Position numbers and translations under genes: made by a program
Shown here: one piece after another, positions 5,702 to 6,407 of the stretch
How the letters are laid out: every line of letters begins with the position of its first letter
Numbering within the stretch: the stretch's first letter is position 1
The notes under the pieces: model-generated
Seen by the model: only the letters and a program-made list of their open reading frames with translations
Database searches by the model: none
What the model was told of the DNA's origin: nothing
Source of the DNA: Spirochaetales bacterium
GTDB lineage: Bacteria > Spirochaetota > Spirochaetia > DSM-27196 > SLST01
Assembly (NCBI GenBank): GCA_028284845.1
Contig: JANQQY010000362.1
Location: 1-6,407, forward strand
Reading direction: 5' to 3'
Length of the DNA stretch: 6,407 nucleotides

Positions 5702-6407
5702 TCAGCGGTCGGGCGCGAACGGCTGAATATCGATTGAAGGCTCTCTGCGCGCGACAAGCTCTGAGACAAGAAGACCCGTCGCCGGTCCGGTGCTCATGCC
5801 CATCATGCTGTGCCCGGTTGCAATGACCAGATTCGCGAACGATGGGTGCTGCCCGATGTAGGGGAGCCCGTCGTGACTCAGCGATCGGAAGCCGTGCCAG
5901 ACATCGGCATCGGCCGGCGCGGAGACTCTAAGGGATGGGAAGTACTCCGGGATTGACGAGAAGATACCGTTGAGTCGCGAGCGGCGAATCGTGCTTCGGA
6001 ATCCGCCCGTCTCCACGGTTCCCACCACACGAACACGGTCGGGGTAGGGCGTCATCGCCACCTTCTCCTCGCTCAGGATCACGGGCGACCCAAGATCTGT
6101 AGAGGGATCGTGAACGGTAACGCCGTATCCCTTGCCCGGTTCTACGAGCAGCCGAATGCCAAGCGTGCGAGTGAGCGCCGGTGACCAGCTTCCCGCCGCG
6201 ATCACAAGAGCGCCTGCTGCGATTCGGTCGCCGGATTCGCGGAAGACGCCTCGGACGAACCCGGCCTCCTGGTCGAACCCCACCACGCGCTCACCCTTCA
6301 GAATCTGGACGCCGGCATCCCGCACTGCCTCACGCGCCCACCGCATGGTCGCCCGCGGGTCGATGCTCCCGTCGGTAGCAAAGTAAGCGGCACCAAGACC
6401 ACTGAAC
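5702..6407 (-). CDS. FAD-dependent oxidoreductase, DadA/glycine-oxidase-like (DAO family; N-terminus outside window)
   Basis: The visible 234 residues are the middle and C-terminal parts of a flavin-dependent amine or D-amino acid oxidase/dehydrogenase. The frame is open from the right edge; the Met at 6346 is internal, because the 20 codons before it (YFATDGSIDPRAT) match the conserved mid-domain that leads into the helix MRWAREAVRDAGV. Further hallmarks in visible-residue numbering are ALVIAAGSWSP (66-76), the substrate-domain strand VEPGKGYGVTV (88-98), RVVGTVE (126-132), RSLSHDGLPYIG (174-185) and the C-terminal FAD-binding GHSMMGMSTGPATG (198-211). The N-terminal Rossmann GxGxxG, about 140-170 residues in family members, is beyond position 6407. 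Members of this subgroup include D-amino acid and hydroxyproline dehydrogenases; the substrate here is unresolved. It converges on the aldo/keto reductase gene with only 18 bases between the stop codons and no clear terminator. Confidence 0.9.
   Translation of the reverse strand, partial: FSGLGAAYFATDGSIDPRATMRWAREAVRDAGVQILKGERVVGFDQEAGFVRGVFRESGDRIAAGALVIAAGSWSPALTRTLGIRLLVEPGKGYGVTVHDPSTDLGSPVILSEEKVAMTPYPDRVRVVGTVETGGFRSTIRRSRLNGIFSSIPEYFPSLRVSAPADADVWHGFRSLSHDGLPYIGQHPSFANLVIATGHSMMGMSTGPATGLLVSELVARREPSIDIQPFAPDR

Noticed and set aside
5683..5715. Possible terminator or repeat between the convergent genes: GACGC/GCGTC pair and a 9-bp direct repeat GGTCGGGCG (5693-5701, 5707-5715)
   Set aside because: The stem is only five bases with a long loop and no U run, and the second direct-repeat copy is inside coding sequence. 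Too weak to call.
5702..6346. Complete 214-residue version of the flavoenzyme starting at the Met at 6346
   Set aside because: The same frame stays open to the window edge and the added residues match the conserved DAO mid-domain, so the Met is internal and the gene is truncated by the window, not short.

Overview
The window (about 58-60% G+C by eye) is a densely packed bacterial metabolic region. There are no RNA genes, mobile elements or CRISPR. The substrate-binding protein has a classical cleavable signal peptide and no lipobox cysteine, which suggests a diderm with a periplasm. The style of that signal peptide (ending ...AFA, then GGSDEAE) and the presence of a TIGR04076 protein would fit a spirochaete-like bacterium, but this is a weak guess from sequence style alone.

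Layout. (1) Positions 1-4175, minus strand: an operon read right to left. It encodes a family 5 (oligopeptide/dipeptide-type) ABC substrate-binding protein, two divergent paralogues of the succinylglutamate desuccinylase/aspartoacylase (AstE/AspA) zinc hydrolase family, and a DppB/OppB-type permease that runs off the left edge. The genes overlap by 1, 4 and 4 bases. The rest of the transporter (second permease, ATPases) would be expected to the left of the window. (2) Positions 4176-4305: a divergent control region with several inverted repeats and AT-rich promoter-like sequence. (3) Positions 4306-5683, plus strand: a small TIGR04076-family protein whose end overlaps an aldo/keto reductase. 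(4) Positions 5702-6407, minus strand: the C-terminal two thirds of a DadA/glycine-oxidase-like FAD-dependent oxidoreductase, convergent with the reductase and cut by the right edge.

Working model (inference): the operon imports a small N-acylated amino acid or acyl-peptide-like compound. One or both cytosolic zinc amidohydrolases cleave it, and the nearby flavin oxidoreductase and aldo/keto reductase may process the freed amine or carbonyl products. The most interesting points are the two hydrolase genes inserted between binding protein and permease, the loss of a normally conserved substrate-contact Asn in only one of them, a strong hairpin at the start of the first hydrolase gene, and potentially competing hairpins in the operon leader.
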